Below, piece after piece: positions 14,898 through 21,000 of a stretch of 21,000 bases of DNA. The notes under the pieces are model-generated. The model worked only from the letters and a program-made list of their open reading frames with translations, searched no databases and was not told the DNA's origin. The position numbers were made by a program, and so were the translations under genes. The stretch comes from a virus: IMG/VR virus record IMGVR_UViG_3300023172_000243, positions 1 to 21,000 of that record, one strand, 5' to 3'. The stretch's first letter is position 1, and every line of letters begins with the position of its first letter.

Positions 14898-17060
14898 TTA
14901 GTTCCTAAAGAACTTACCAAACTCCTTTCTATAAAACGAAGGATTTTGTCCTTGCTTAATGATATCTTTCGTCCCATCCTGCGCGGCACTTATCAGCGCC
15001 GCAGGTGCTGTAGTGCCTGATTGATTGTTTATTCGGACCAGGGTAAGTGTCTGTGTAAACTGCCCTTGGTTCATCTGTGATTCAATCTTGGTGACCTGAT
15101 AAGCACCTGAAAAAAATAAGTTTTCGTCTAAGTAGGTATCAGAAAACATTGTACCACGTTTGTCGTCAATATCAGCAGGCATACGATATGAGAGTGTGAT
15201 AATGGGCATGTGTGATTCCATGTTGAAAGCGTTGAACTGAGTATCGTATTCTCCTGTTGTTAACACCTTATCATCAATCGGAGCAAAGGCGTCCTGCGCC
15301 ACATATGCAGGATCTCCCAGTATGTCCATTTCTACTTTAACCATGTCGGCCTCTGGATTGGTTAGATAGTCGAAGAACTCGTTGGCACGGAGACTTTTTG
15401 GATTGATCTCCTGTACCAAGTTTCTTTGCTTAAGGATAGAAGGATACTGTCGCAATGGAAGAGTTGGTTCAGGCTGTTTCTTGCCTCCCAACCATTTCCT
15501 TATACCTTCTTTGAAGTTGTAAAAAGCACCTGATGTTCCTGTGGCCTTTGGGTCTGTACGTACATTTCGGTAGTAGTATGCGGTTTTGTAATTGATTCTG
15601 AGATTTTGTATGTCAATGTTTTCTCCGGTGTAGATGTAGTTGTAGTTCCTACGAGAATACCGAGACCAATCTATATCTCCCAATGAAAGCCCGGGAAGCA
15701 CCAATTTACCTATGTGCACCTTGTACGGTATGGCCTGATATGTTATCCTTTTGGGATACATCTTGGTCACTGAGTCTAGACCCTTGCTTAACAAATTCTC
15801 TACCTTGGGTTTGATGAGAAACCAATCAACGTATTGATTAGACTCGATAAATTTTGCCAGTTCTTTTGAATCTTGGAATTTTTTAAACAGACTCTCTCGA
15901 GTTTCCCCAGGAGCATATGTTCCCCAGAAATCTTCTATAAGTTCCTGATAATACTTGGTTGACCTTATCATGTCCTCAAACGCCTTGACTATGCTTGTGT
16001 TTGGTTCAATATGCATGCCTTTGGTCTTTGTCTTGATTTGTGTGTCTGATTTTGGCTCATTCGCGGTCACCACCGGTCTCGTTCCGTTGAGGGTCACTTG
16101 TTCTACGTCCCTCAATGAGTCTGCCAAGGTAGCGGTATTGAAGATACTTGTGTTTTCAACAGAACTTATCTCGGTAGTCTGCATTGTTGATTTGATCCTT
16201 GATATGTCGAACTCATACTCGTCATCAAATTCTCTGGCTCCTTCTTCCCTCTCGTCCTGCATCTGCTTCTGTAATCCTTCTTTGACCTTTGATATCCAAT
16301 CATCAACGGAATTTACATTTATAGGAATTTGTGTCCTGCTAAACTTGTAACTGTCGTCGAACGCCATGTCGGGATATGGCACAGCGGTCACGTTGTACCT
16401 GGCGCCTCCTTGGTCCACGTCGAAATCAACCTTAGTGATGAATATGGGAACACGCCTCTCTAATGATTTTTGTGTGTCCTCTAATGGTCTACCGTTTTCG
16501 TCAAAACCTTTCCACTGTATGGTCAACAGAAACGGCGCGGCCTGATAGTCCTCGTATCCCATTCTGAAAGCACAGGCACGTATCTTCTCTATGAAAGTCA
16601 CGGCGTAAGGTTCGTGTAACTCGAACTCCATTTTAGTGAAGTTGGCTAGGTTACGTTCCACGTTTGGTCCCACCACTGACGTGATGTTCACGTTCTCGAA
16701 AAAGATGTCATGGTTCCTGTCCAGTATACTGCCACTACCGGCGTAATTTGGATCATTGAATAATTTTTGCATTTGCTCTTGCTTGATCTTATCGGTTGCA
16801 TCTGGATCAACAACACCGCCCCTTGGCACATCACCTATGCCCGAACTCCTAGCAATGATGTTCATTATTGGAGCGTTGAACAGTTGCCTTTGGCTTTGAA
16901 GATCCCTTTCACTTATTCCTGACAGTGTAAACAGGCAGTTGTATGTTGCAAAACTATGCAAGGGATTTTTTTTGGCAATAAACTCATCGCCTTGTCTCCT
17001 TGGTGTACGTTGGGTCGAGTTTACCTCTGGTTGCTTATTGCTATTATCTGTCCTCGGCAT
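14898..17060 (-). CDS. Virion structural protein, probable baseplate hub (gp27 role)
   Basis: This 720-residue protein has no motif that settles its name. The N-terminal half looks like a beta-barrel tail-hub domain (MEFELHEPYAVTFIEKIRAC, then FLLTIQWKGFDENGRP, VPIFITKVDFDVDQGGARYN, residues about 140-240). A charged helical segment follows (KVKEGLQKQMQDEREEGARE). Near the C-terminus, VEMDILGDPAYVAQD and FFSGAYQVTKIESQMNQGQF, then TQTLTLVRI (about 590-685), resemble the closing strands of gp27/gpD-type hub proteins. The position directly before the spike gene gp5 supports a hub role, because T4 gp27 and gp5 form a complex. T4 gp27 is 391 residues, so this is nearly twice the length, with extra sequence in the middle (about 270-580). 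An AGGGG site six bases before the ATG supports the start. I infer the gp27 role from context and C-terminal style. It could instead be a marine-specific hub protein. Confidence 0.55.
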   Translation of the reverse strand: MPRTDNSNKQPEVNSTQRTPRRQGDEFIAKKNPLHSFATYNCLFTLSGISERDLQSQRQLFNAPIMNIIARSSGIGDVPRGGVVDPDATDKIKQEQMQKLFNDPNYAGSGSILDRNHDIFFENVNITSVVGPNVERNLANFTKMEFELHEPYAVTFIEKIRACAFRMGYEDYQAAPFLLTIQWKGFDENGRPLEDTQKSLERRVPIFITKVDFDVDQGGARYNVTAVPYPDMAFDDSYKFSRTQIPINVNSVDDWISKVKEGLQKQMQDEREEGAREFDDEYEFDISRIKSTMQTTEISSVENTSIFNTATLADSLRDVEQVTLNGTRPVVTANEPKSDTQIKTKTKGMHIEPNTSIVKAFEDMIRSTKYYQELIEDFWGTYAPGETRESLFKKFQDSKELAKFIESNQYVDWFLIKPKVENLLSKGLDSVTKMYPKRITYQAIPYKVHIGKLVLPGLSLGDIDWSRYSRRNYNYIYTGENIDIQNLRINYKTAYYYRNVRTDPKATGTSGAFYNFKEGIRKWLGGKKQPEPTLPLRQYPSILKQRNLVQEINPKSLRANEFFDYLTNPEADMVKVEMDILGDPAYVAQDAFAPIDDKVLTTGEYDTQFNAFNMESHMPIITLSYRMPADIDDKRGTMFSDTYLDENLFFSGAYQVTKIESQMNQGQFTQTLTLVRINNQSGTTAPAALISAAQDGTKDIIKQGQNPSFYRKEFGKFFRN

Positions 17061-17061
17061 C

Positions 17062-17361
17062 TTATACCCCTAGATCACTTTTGACATTGGCCGGTTTAGG
17101 CAACTGTATAGTCACTCCTGGTCTGAAATCGTATATCGGATCCTCTATCTGATCTGGGTTACGCTGGGCGAACACCCACCACAATCTTGGCGAGCCATAT
17201 AAGTCATAGGCAAGAAGGTCGGGCCTGTATGCGTATGTCCTCTCTATTGTGTATGTTTGGTCGTCGTCCTCCGCCGTAATAGGCCTCGGAATAAAAGTTT
17301 CTAGATTGATTGCATTCTGAGGTGTACTGAAGTACGGAGAAGTGGATGAGTATTTGGCCAT
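17062..17361 (-). CDS. 53: gp53, baseplate wedge protein
   Basis: This 99-residue protein is similar in layout to gp53 of marine T4-like phages. The N-terminus (SPYFSTPQNAINLETFIPRP) is extended. Residues about 36-88 form a LysM-like unit: YTIERTYAYRPDLLAYDLYG, then SPRLWWVFAQRNPDQIEDPI and the closing PGVTIQLP. In T4, gp53 (196 residues) joins the wedges to the hub and carries a LysM-like fold, so this is a compact version, about half that length. The start overlaps the gp48 stop by one base (TAATG), with AGGA eight bases upstream, and the stop is one base before the next ATG. Tight coupling with gp48 and the hub-like gene fits stoichiometric baseplate synthesis. The gene name rests on the LysM-like core and gene order. 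Confidence 0.75.
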   Translation of the reverse strand: MAKYSSTSPYFSTPQNAINLETFIPRPITAEDDDQTYTIERTYAYRPDLLAYDLYGSPRLWWVFAQRNPDQIEDPIYDFRPGVTIQLPKPANVKSDLGV

Positions 17362-18191
17362 TAGATGAATCCTACTTCGTTGCTTCCTTTACCGTTAAGT
17401 TCGCCCCTCACGAATTTCTTCATTGAGAAATTTTTAATTGAATCTCTGCTGTAGATTGGTGTCACCAGCACCGATATGTTTGACAAGGTCGGTGCCCAAG
17501 TCTGAGACTCTCCGGCTATGACAGCGTCCTGAAAACCAGCATCTGGCCCGTTCAGGTCTCTGAAATTCGTGTTGTCCTGTTTAGTTGAGATGTAGTCGAT
17601 CCCCGGTCTCAATTCAACGTTGAAGGTGTTTATAACAACAGGCACCTTGTGGAACATGTGATCACCATAACCAAACAGATGCATGATCGGTGGAGGATTT
17701 CCCTTCAATCCGTCACCGTCATCATTTCCAAAAAACATTTTAGTGGCGGTCCTCAGGAAGTTCACCGTTGCCACCCAGTGCTTGGCGTCCTCAGAATTTT
17801 GCACAGGAAACTCTCCAATTATGTTCATCTGATCAACCTGTGAATTTTGGTATGCCTGGAATGGGTAATTGCTGTGTGTCTGTGCCAAGGCATTATAGTT
17901 GGCCGAATGCTGTATTACCACGGCAGGTGTCAAGGGCCAAAAAATGCCTCGTGATTCCGCCAGCGGGGCCATCAATGGATTGTTGTCAAAATCAAAGAAC
18001 TTCTGCAAAGGTGAATTTTCAGGTACCTGAAGCCTCACACGCCAGTCTGTTTGACTGTTCCTGCCCGACCACTTGGCCCTGGCCTGCACGATACGTAGAT
18101 CCGTAGATATGTTGGCTCCCTTCAGCCTGCTCAAGGTCCGGTTGAAGAAACCCGATGCTAGATTCTTGATTGTTCCGCCCAGTGTTGCCAT
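17361..18191 (-). CDS. 48: gp48, baseplate tail tube cap protein
   Basis: This 276-residue protein is the first gene of the leftward operon and looks like the gp48 family, which in T4 (364 residues) sits on the baseplate hub and starts tail tube polymerisation. Recognisable segments are DWRVRLQVPENSPLQKFFDF, then GIFWPLTPAVVIQHSANYNA, the helix EDAKHWVATVNFLRTATKMF, and GYGDHMFHKVPVVINTFNVE followed by LRPGIDYI. The LTP..VIQHSANY and PFQAYQNSQVDQMNIIGEFP pattern is, from memory, typical of marine T4-like tube-cap proteins and related tail-tube folds. A TATAAATA late promoter lies 46 bases before the ATG. An AAGGAAAG site is present, though with about 13 bases of spacing. The T4 partner gene 54 is not seen next to it. 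Confidence 0.78.
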   Translation of the reverse strand: MATLGGTIKNLASGFFNRTLSRLKGANISTDLRIVQARAKWSGRNSQTDWRVRLQVPENSPLQKFFDFDNNPLMAPLAESRGIFWPLTPAVVIQHSANYNALAQTHSNYPFQAYQNSQVDQMNIIGEFPVQNSEDAKHWVATVNFLRTATKMFFGNDDGDGLKGNPPPIMHLFGYGDHMFHKVPVVINTFNVELRPGIDYISTKQDNTNFRDLNGPDAGFQDAVIAGESQTWAPTLSNISVLVTPIYSRDSIKNFSMKKFVRGELNGKGSNEVGFI

Positions 18192-18201
18192 ATATTATAG
18201 G

Positions 18202-18230
18202 TTGCTTTCCTTTGTAAAATTTTGTATACT
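18202..18230 (+). promoter_or_regulatory. Putative sigma70-like promoter for gene 55
   Basis: On the plus strand, TTGCTT (18202-18207) and TATACT (18225-18230) are separated by 17 bases, matching a host sigma70-type promoter with a good -10. The start would be near 18237, giving a gp55 leader of about 100 bases. An alternative pair, TTGTAA (18212-18217) and TATATT (18236-18241) with an 18-base spacer, is nearly as good. The -10 lies in an imperfect 15-base dyad, TATACTTTAACTATA (18225-18239), which reaches into the late promoter on the other strand. The region is AT-rich, so a chance match is possible. Confidence 0.5.
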
Positions 18231-18237
18231 TTAACTA

Positions 18238-18245
18238 TATTTATA
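18238..18245 (-). promoter_or_regulatory. T4-type late promoter for the baseplate operon (gene 48 onward)
   Basis: The minus strand carries TATAAATA exactly, in the divergent intergenic region. By T4 spacing transcription starts near 18232, giving a leader of about 40 bases that includes an AAGGAAAG ribosome-binding site before gp48. It is the most convincing late promoter in the window because it heads the whole leftward operon and lies in non-coding DNA. The predicted activator gp55 is encoded about 95 bases away on the other strand. Confidence 0.8.
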
Positions 18246-18338
18246 GGCATAATTTTAGGCGCACTTAATTCCCCATACGGCACGATTCAACAGACCTGTT
18301 TGTGGTCATTTTACCAGTAACACTAGAGAGAAAAATTT

Positions 18339-19319
18339 ATGAAAAGAGTAAAATACCTAAACAACCGAGATCTGTTGGCACAGATACACGCCAGCAAGAA
18401 CACCTACTGTTCCTACGTGTCGCCGGACGATTCTACCTATGACATCATCGTGCCCAACCTAAAAAAAATAAATGTGAGGACCATAGCGGAGGCCAAGAAG
18501 AACAAGGCAAAGAGATTGACGCAGGAAGCATGGGAGCAGGCCAAGGCCGCCGGTATGAAGAAAATAAAATTAGCAGACTACACAGTATCTCCCAGGAAGA
18601 TAGACAAGACGGATCTTGTGTTCAGGGTCATGATGTTCGATCACGTGCCCATGGATGATGAAAGAAAAAAGAATCCAAAGACAACAGCGGATCACCACAG
18701 CAAGGTCAACTTCCCACCGTTCCAACACTACAGACTGGACAACAAGGGCAAGCCAAAATGCGTGGGCAAGAGCCACTGGGTGGGCGGAATGAGCAACGGT
18801 CACTTCTCCGCGGACCATGGCAAGATGACCAACCAACTGGCACTAATGTACATGAAGTTATGCGAGAGATACGGAACGAGAGCCAACTGGCGAGGTTACA
18901 CCTACAACGACGAGATGCAGTCGCAGGCATTGATGCAACTGTCACAGATTGGACTACAGTTCGACGAATCAAAGTCTGACAATCCTTTCGCCTACTACAC
19001 GGCGGCAATCACGAACAGTTTCACAAGGATCTTGAACATAGAGAAGAAGAACCAGGCCATCAGGGACGACCTGCTGGAGTTCAATGGCATGATGCCTTCA
19101 TTCACTAGACAGAACGAAAACGAGACGGCAGGGCCTTCTTATCAAAAGAGAATGAAAACCGCACACGGTGAGGCAAAGATCGTGAATAAGACGGGTATCG
19201 CCAAACTAAACAAAAAATTAAAGAAGACAGGAAAAATAGATTCGTCGGATTTCGATGAGGTCAATTACAAAAAAGTGGACATGACCAAACACAAACCAAT
19301 CGTAAAGAAGAAATGGTAA
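18339..19319 (+). CDS. 55: gp55, sigma factor for late transcription (extended form)
   Basis: This 326-residue protein is the late sigma factor that, with host core polymerase and the sliding clamp, recognises TATAAATA promoters. The N-terminus (VKYLNNRDLLAQI) matches the start of T4 gp55, and residues about 164-247 are the sigma region-2-like core: LALMYMKLCERYGTRANWRG, then YTYNDEMQSQALMQLSQIGL, FDESKSDNPFAYYTAAITNS and FTRILNIEKKNQAIRDDLLE. T4 gp55 is 185 residues. Here about 130 residues (30-160) are inserted between the two, with a KVNFPPFQHYRLDNKGK motif and C141, H146, H155 and H160 that could bind a metal. The C-terminal 75 residues are basic, ending KKKW, and the hydrophobic clamp-binding end of T4 gp55 is not obvious. 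The insertion may be common to marine relatives (recollection). It is the first gene of the rightward block, with gp47 four bases downstream. Confidence 0.88.
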   Translation: MKRVKYLNNRDLLAQIHASKNTYCSYVSPDDSTYDIIVPNLKKINVRTIAEAKKNKAKRLTQEAWEQAKAAGMKKIKLADYTVSPRKIDKTDLVFRVMMFDHVPMDDERKKNPKTTADHHSKVNFPPFQHYRLDNKGKPKCVGKSHWVGGMSNGHFSADHGKMTNQLALMYMKLCERYGTRANWRGYTYNDEMQSQALMQLSQIGLQFDESKSDNPFAYYTAAITNSFTRILNIEKKNQAIRDDLLEFNGMMPSFTRQNENETAGPSYQKRMKTAHGEAKIVNKTGIAKLNKKLKKTGKIDSSDFDEVNYKKVDMTKHKPIVKKKW

Positions 19320-19323
19320 AAAT

Positions 19324-20343
19324 ATGTTTTTCAAGAAGGTAGCCTGTTTCACGGACATACACTTTGGCCTCAAGGGCAACAGTCGTGTACACAACGACGA
19401 CTGCGAGGCATTCGTGATATGGTTCATAGAACAGGCCCGACTGCACGGATGTGAGACCTGCATATTCCTCGGTGACTGGCACCATCACAGATCAGCCACA
19501 AACGTTTCCACAATGAACTACACGGTATCGAACATGGAGAGACTGGGCAAGGCGTTTGAGAAAGTGTACGTGATCATGGGCAACCACGACCTGTATTACA
19601 GGGACAAGAGAGAAATCAATTCAATGGAGTACATTAGGAACATACCCAACATACACATAGTGAACGAATGGTTGGTGGAAGATGATGTCGCGATAATTCC
19701 GTGGGTGGTACAGGACGAATGGAAGAAGATTGAAAAAATGACTCAGAAGTACGTGTTCGGACATTTCGAACTGCCTTACTTCAAGATGAACGCAATGGTG
19801 GAGATGCCGGACGTGGGTGGAATACAGACTGACCACTTCGCAGGTTGTGGCAAAGTGTTCTCAGGACACTTCCACAAGAGACAGTACATGAAGAACGTGA
19901 CATACATGGGCAACGCTTTTCCACACAACTACGCAGATGCATGGGATGACGACAGGGGCATGATGATACTGGAGTACGGTGGTGAACCAAAGTTCATAAA
20001 CTGGCCCGAGATGCCGAGATACATCACAATAAAAGTATCTGAACTATTGGAAGATCCAGACAAGTATCTAAAACCGAAAATGTATGTGAGGGTAACACTA
20101 GACATAAAGATTTCATACGAAGAAGCAAACTTCGTGAGGGAGACATTCATAGACAAGTATCAACTCAGGGAACTACAACTGATCCCAGAACAGATGGATA
20201 ATGCACAGCAACCTCTTGTGGAGGTGCAGAAGTTTGACAGCGTTGACCAGATCGTTATCAAACAGTTACAAGGAGTTGATTCTGAGGTGTATGACAAGAA
20301 CATATTAACAGCAATTTACAACGATTTAGATGTCACGAATTAG
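19324..20343 (+). CDS. 47: gp47, Mre11-type recombination endonuclease subunit
   Basis: This 339-residue protein is the nuclease subunit of the gp46/gp47 complex, which resects DNA ends for recombination-dependent replication and degrades host DNA. The calcineurin-like phosphoesterase motifs are all present: DIHFG (D11, H13), LGDWHHH (D51), MGNHD (N87, H88, D89), GHFEL (H147) and SGHFHKRQ (H182, H184). These supply the two-metal (manganese) active site. The length equals T4 gp47. The C-terminal part (from about 240) would carry the gp46-binding region (YITIKVSELLEDPDKYLKPK). It begins four bases after gp55 with only weak purine-rich sequence upstream. Its last 14 bases overlap the next small gene. 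The order 55, 47, 46 agrees with T4. Confidence 0.95.
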   Translation: MFFKKVACFTDIHFGLKGNSRVHNDDCEAFVIWFIEQARLHGCETCIFLGDWHHHRSATNVSTMNYTVSNMERLGKAFEKVYVIMGNHDLYYRDKREINSMEYIRNIPNIHIVNEWLVEDDVAIIPWVVQDEWKKIEKMTQKYVFGHFELPYFKMNAMVEMPDVGGIQTDHFAGCGKVFSGHFHKRQYMKNVTYMGNAFPHNYADAWDDDRGMMILEYGGEPKFINWPEMPRYITIKVSELLEDPDKYLKPKMYVRVTLDIKISYEEANFVRETFIDKYQLRELQLIPEQMDNAQQPLVEVQKFDSVDQIVIKQLQGVDSEVYDKNILTAIYNDLDVTN

Positions 20344-20509
20344 TAAAAAGAAATTGATAAAAGCACTGAAAGGCGAGTACGAATACAATGCTTCGGTAAA
20401 CATGACACGACAACAAGTAATGGACATGTTTGAGAAACCAGTATCTCAGAAAGAATGGTTGAAGGGTTACAAGCGTTGGAAGAAACAGCAGGAAGAGGGC
20501 GGATTTTAA
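20330..20509 (+). CDS. Small conserved-looking basic protein between gp47 and gp46
   Basis: This 59-residue reading frame starts inside the end of gp47 (14-base overlap) and stops directly before the gp46 ATG (TAA then ATG with no gap). It fills the whole interval between the two genes, which argues that it is real. The protein is rich in Lys and Arg (MSRISKKKLIKALKGEYE at the start) and has a FEKPVSQKEWLKGYKRWKKQ core with two Trp, then QEEGGF. It is probably helical. There is no signal peptide or membrane segment, and no clear Shine-Dalgarno, so translation may be coupled to gp47. I do not recognise a named family. Its position suggests a partner or regulator of the gp46/gp47 nuclease, but nothing in the sequence proves that. 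Confidence 0.75.
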   Translation: MSRISKKKLIKALKGEYEYNASVNMTRQQVMDMFEKPVSQKEWLKGYKRWKKQQEEGGF

Positions 20510-21000
20510 ATGCTGACAATCAAAGAACTCACAGTCAAGAACTTCATGAGTGTGGGGAATCAAGCACAGGCGATTGATTTCTCAAACAAAAGCCTAGTTC
20601 TAGTGATAGGTGAGAATATGGACCTCGGAGGTGATGATGCGGGTGCGAGAAATGGCACGGGCAAGACAACAATAATAAATGCACTGTCATATGTGTTCTT
20701 TGGTGAAGCACTGACAAACATCAGGCGAGACAATCTCGTGAACAAGACCAATGAAAAGGCAATGGTGGTCAGCGTGAAATTCATCAAGAACGGTGTGACC
20801 TACACCATAGAACGAGGACGTAAACCACAGATATTCAGGTTCTACGCGGATGACATTGAACAAAACACAGAAAACAACGAAGCACAGGGCGAGAACAGAG
20901 AAACACAAGTGGAGATCAACAAACTGCTTGGAATGACTCACTCGATGTTCAAAAACATCATTGCGTTGAACACATATACGCAACCTTTCCTGTCAACCAA
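20510..21000 (+). CDS. 46: gp46, Rad50-type ATPase subunit (partial, N-terminal part)
   Basis: The first 163 residues of gp46 are visible; the gene continues past the window edge. gp46 is the SMC/Rad50-like ATPase that partners gp47 to process DNA ends. The N-terminal lobe begins LTIKELTVKNFMSVGNQAQA, with LVIGEN leading into a Walker A, ARNGTGKT (residues 46-53, K52). An acidic and Gly-rich loop (MDLGGDDAG) separates the GEN strand from the P-loop; similar loops are, as I recall, common in T4-like gp46. A Q-loop-like segment, NTYTQPFLS, appears near the end. The coiled coil, signature motif and Walker B lie beyond the window. A strong purine-rich site (AGGAAGAGGG) precedes the ATG, which directly follows the stop of the small upstream gene. 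Confidence 0.93.
   Translation, partial: MLTIKELTVKNFMSVGNQAQAIDFSNKSLVLVIGENMDLGGDDAGARNGTGKTTIINALSYVFFGEALTNIRRDNLVNKTNEKAMVVSVKFIKNGVTYTIERGRKPQIFRFYADDIEQNTENNEAQGENRETQVEINKLLGMTHSMFKNIIALNTYTQPFLST

Larger units (their letters stand above)
18192..18338. promoter_or_regulatory. Divergent intergenic control region between genes 48 and 55
   Basis: This 147-base stretch is the only sizeable non-coding DNA in the window and separates the leftward baseplate operon from the rightward gp55/47/46 block. It contains the leftward late promoter and the rightward sigma70-like promoter, both in its left half. The right half (about 18250-18320) is less AT-rich and shows no tRNA, terminator hairpin or further clear promoter. 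A purine-rich AGAGAG (about 18326-18331), with about 8 bases of spacing, serves as ribosome-binding site for gp55. Confidence 0.75.

Noticed and set aside
16312-16325. TATAAATG on the minus strand inside the hub-like gene
   Set aside because: Same reason: a single-mismatch match in the middle of a gene with no start codon suitably downstream.
18188-18200. TATAAT-like sequence directly before the gp48 start codon (minus strand)
   Set aside because: It touches the ATG, so transcription would begin inside the gene. The exact TATAAATA 46 bases upstream explains expression better.
18570-19008. Minus-strand open frames opposite gp55
   Set aside because: The plus-strand frame encodes a clear gp55 sigma core. 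The opposite frames show no recognisable protein character.

Overview
The window is a piece of a T4-like (contractile-tailed) bacteriophage genome of the marine type, closest in gene content and protein style to the cyanophage/pelagiphage relatives of T4. The evidence is a run of recognisable T4 core genes (48, 53, 5, 25, 6, 55, 47, 46) and two exact copies of the T4-type late promoter octamer TATAAATA. It also carries a giant mosaic structural protein of the kind seen beside gene 6 in marine T4-like phages. No host gene, tRNA, auxiliary metabolic gene, mobile element or CRISPR array was seen, so the host cannot be named from this window.

Left block, bases 1 to 18191, all on the minus strand: a baseplate morphogenesis operon. 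In transcription order it encodes gp48 (tail tube cap/baseplate), gp53 (baseplate wedge), a 720-residue structural protein that is probably the central hub (gp27 role), gp5 (spike, without the lysozyme domain of T4), gp25 (wedge, sheath nucleation), gp6 (wedge, nearly twice T4 size) and a giant virion protein of at least 3019 residues. The genes are packed with 1-base overlaps (TAATG) or gaps of 1 to 42 bases. Late promoters lie before gp48 and before gp6.

The giant protein is the most interesting object. It carries a cupredoxin-like domain with an apparent type-1 copper ligand set, a chitin-binding-like (CBM5/12-type) motif, and a seven-repeat FG-GAP (integrin-type) beta-propeller. The tetrapeptide DGST occurs eight times, encoded by eight different 12-mers. 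Its reading frame closes at 396, but an overlapping frame stays open from 414 to the window edge and reads as its natural continuation. This implies a one-base frameshift, a sequencing error or a split gene.

Middle, bases 18192 to 18338: a 147-base divergent control region. A sigma70-like promoter points right toward gene 55 and a TATAAATA late promoter points left toward gene 48. Their predicted start points lie within a few bases of each other.

Right block, 18339 to 21000, plus strand: gp55 (late sigma factor, with a large insertion compared with T4), gp47 (Mre11-type nuclease), a 59-residue unknown protein and the start of gp46 (Rad50-type ATPase, cut by the window edge). gp47 and gp46 form the recombination and host-DNA-degradation nuclease. 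gp55 would redirect host RNA polymerase to the TATAAATA promoters that drive the left block, so the window holds both the late switch and one of its main targets.
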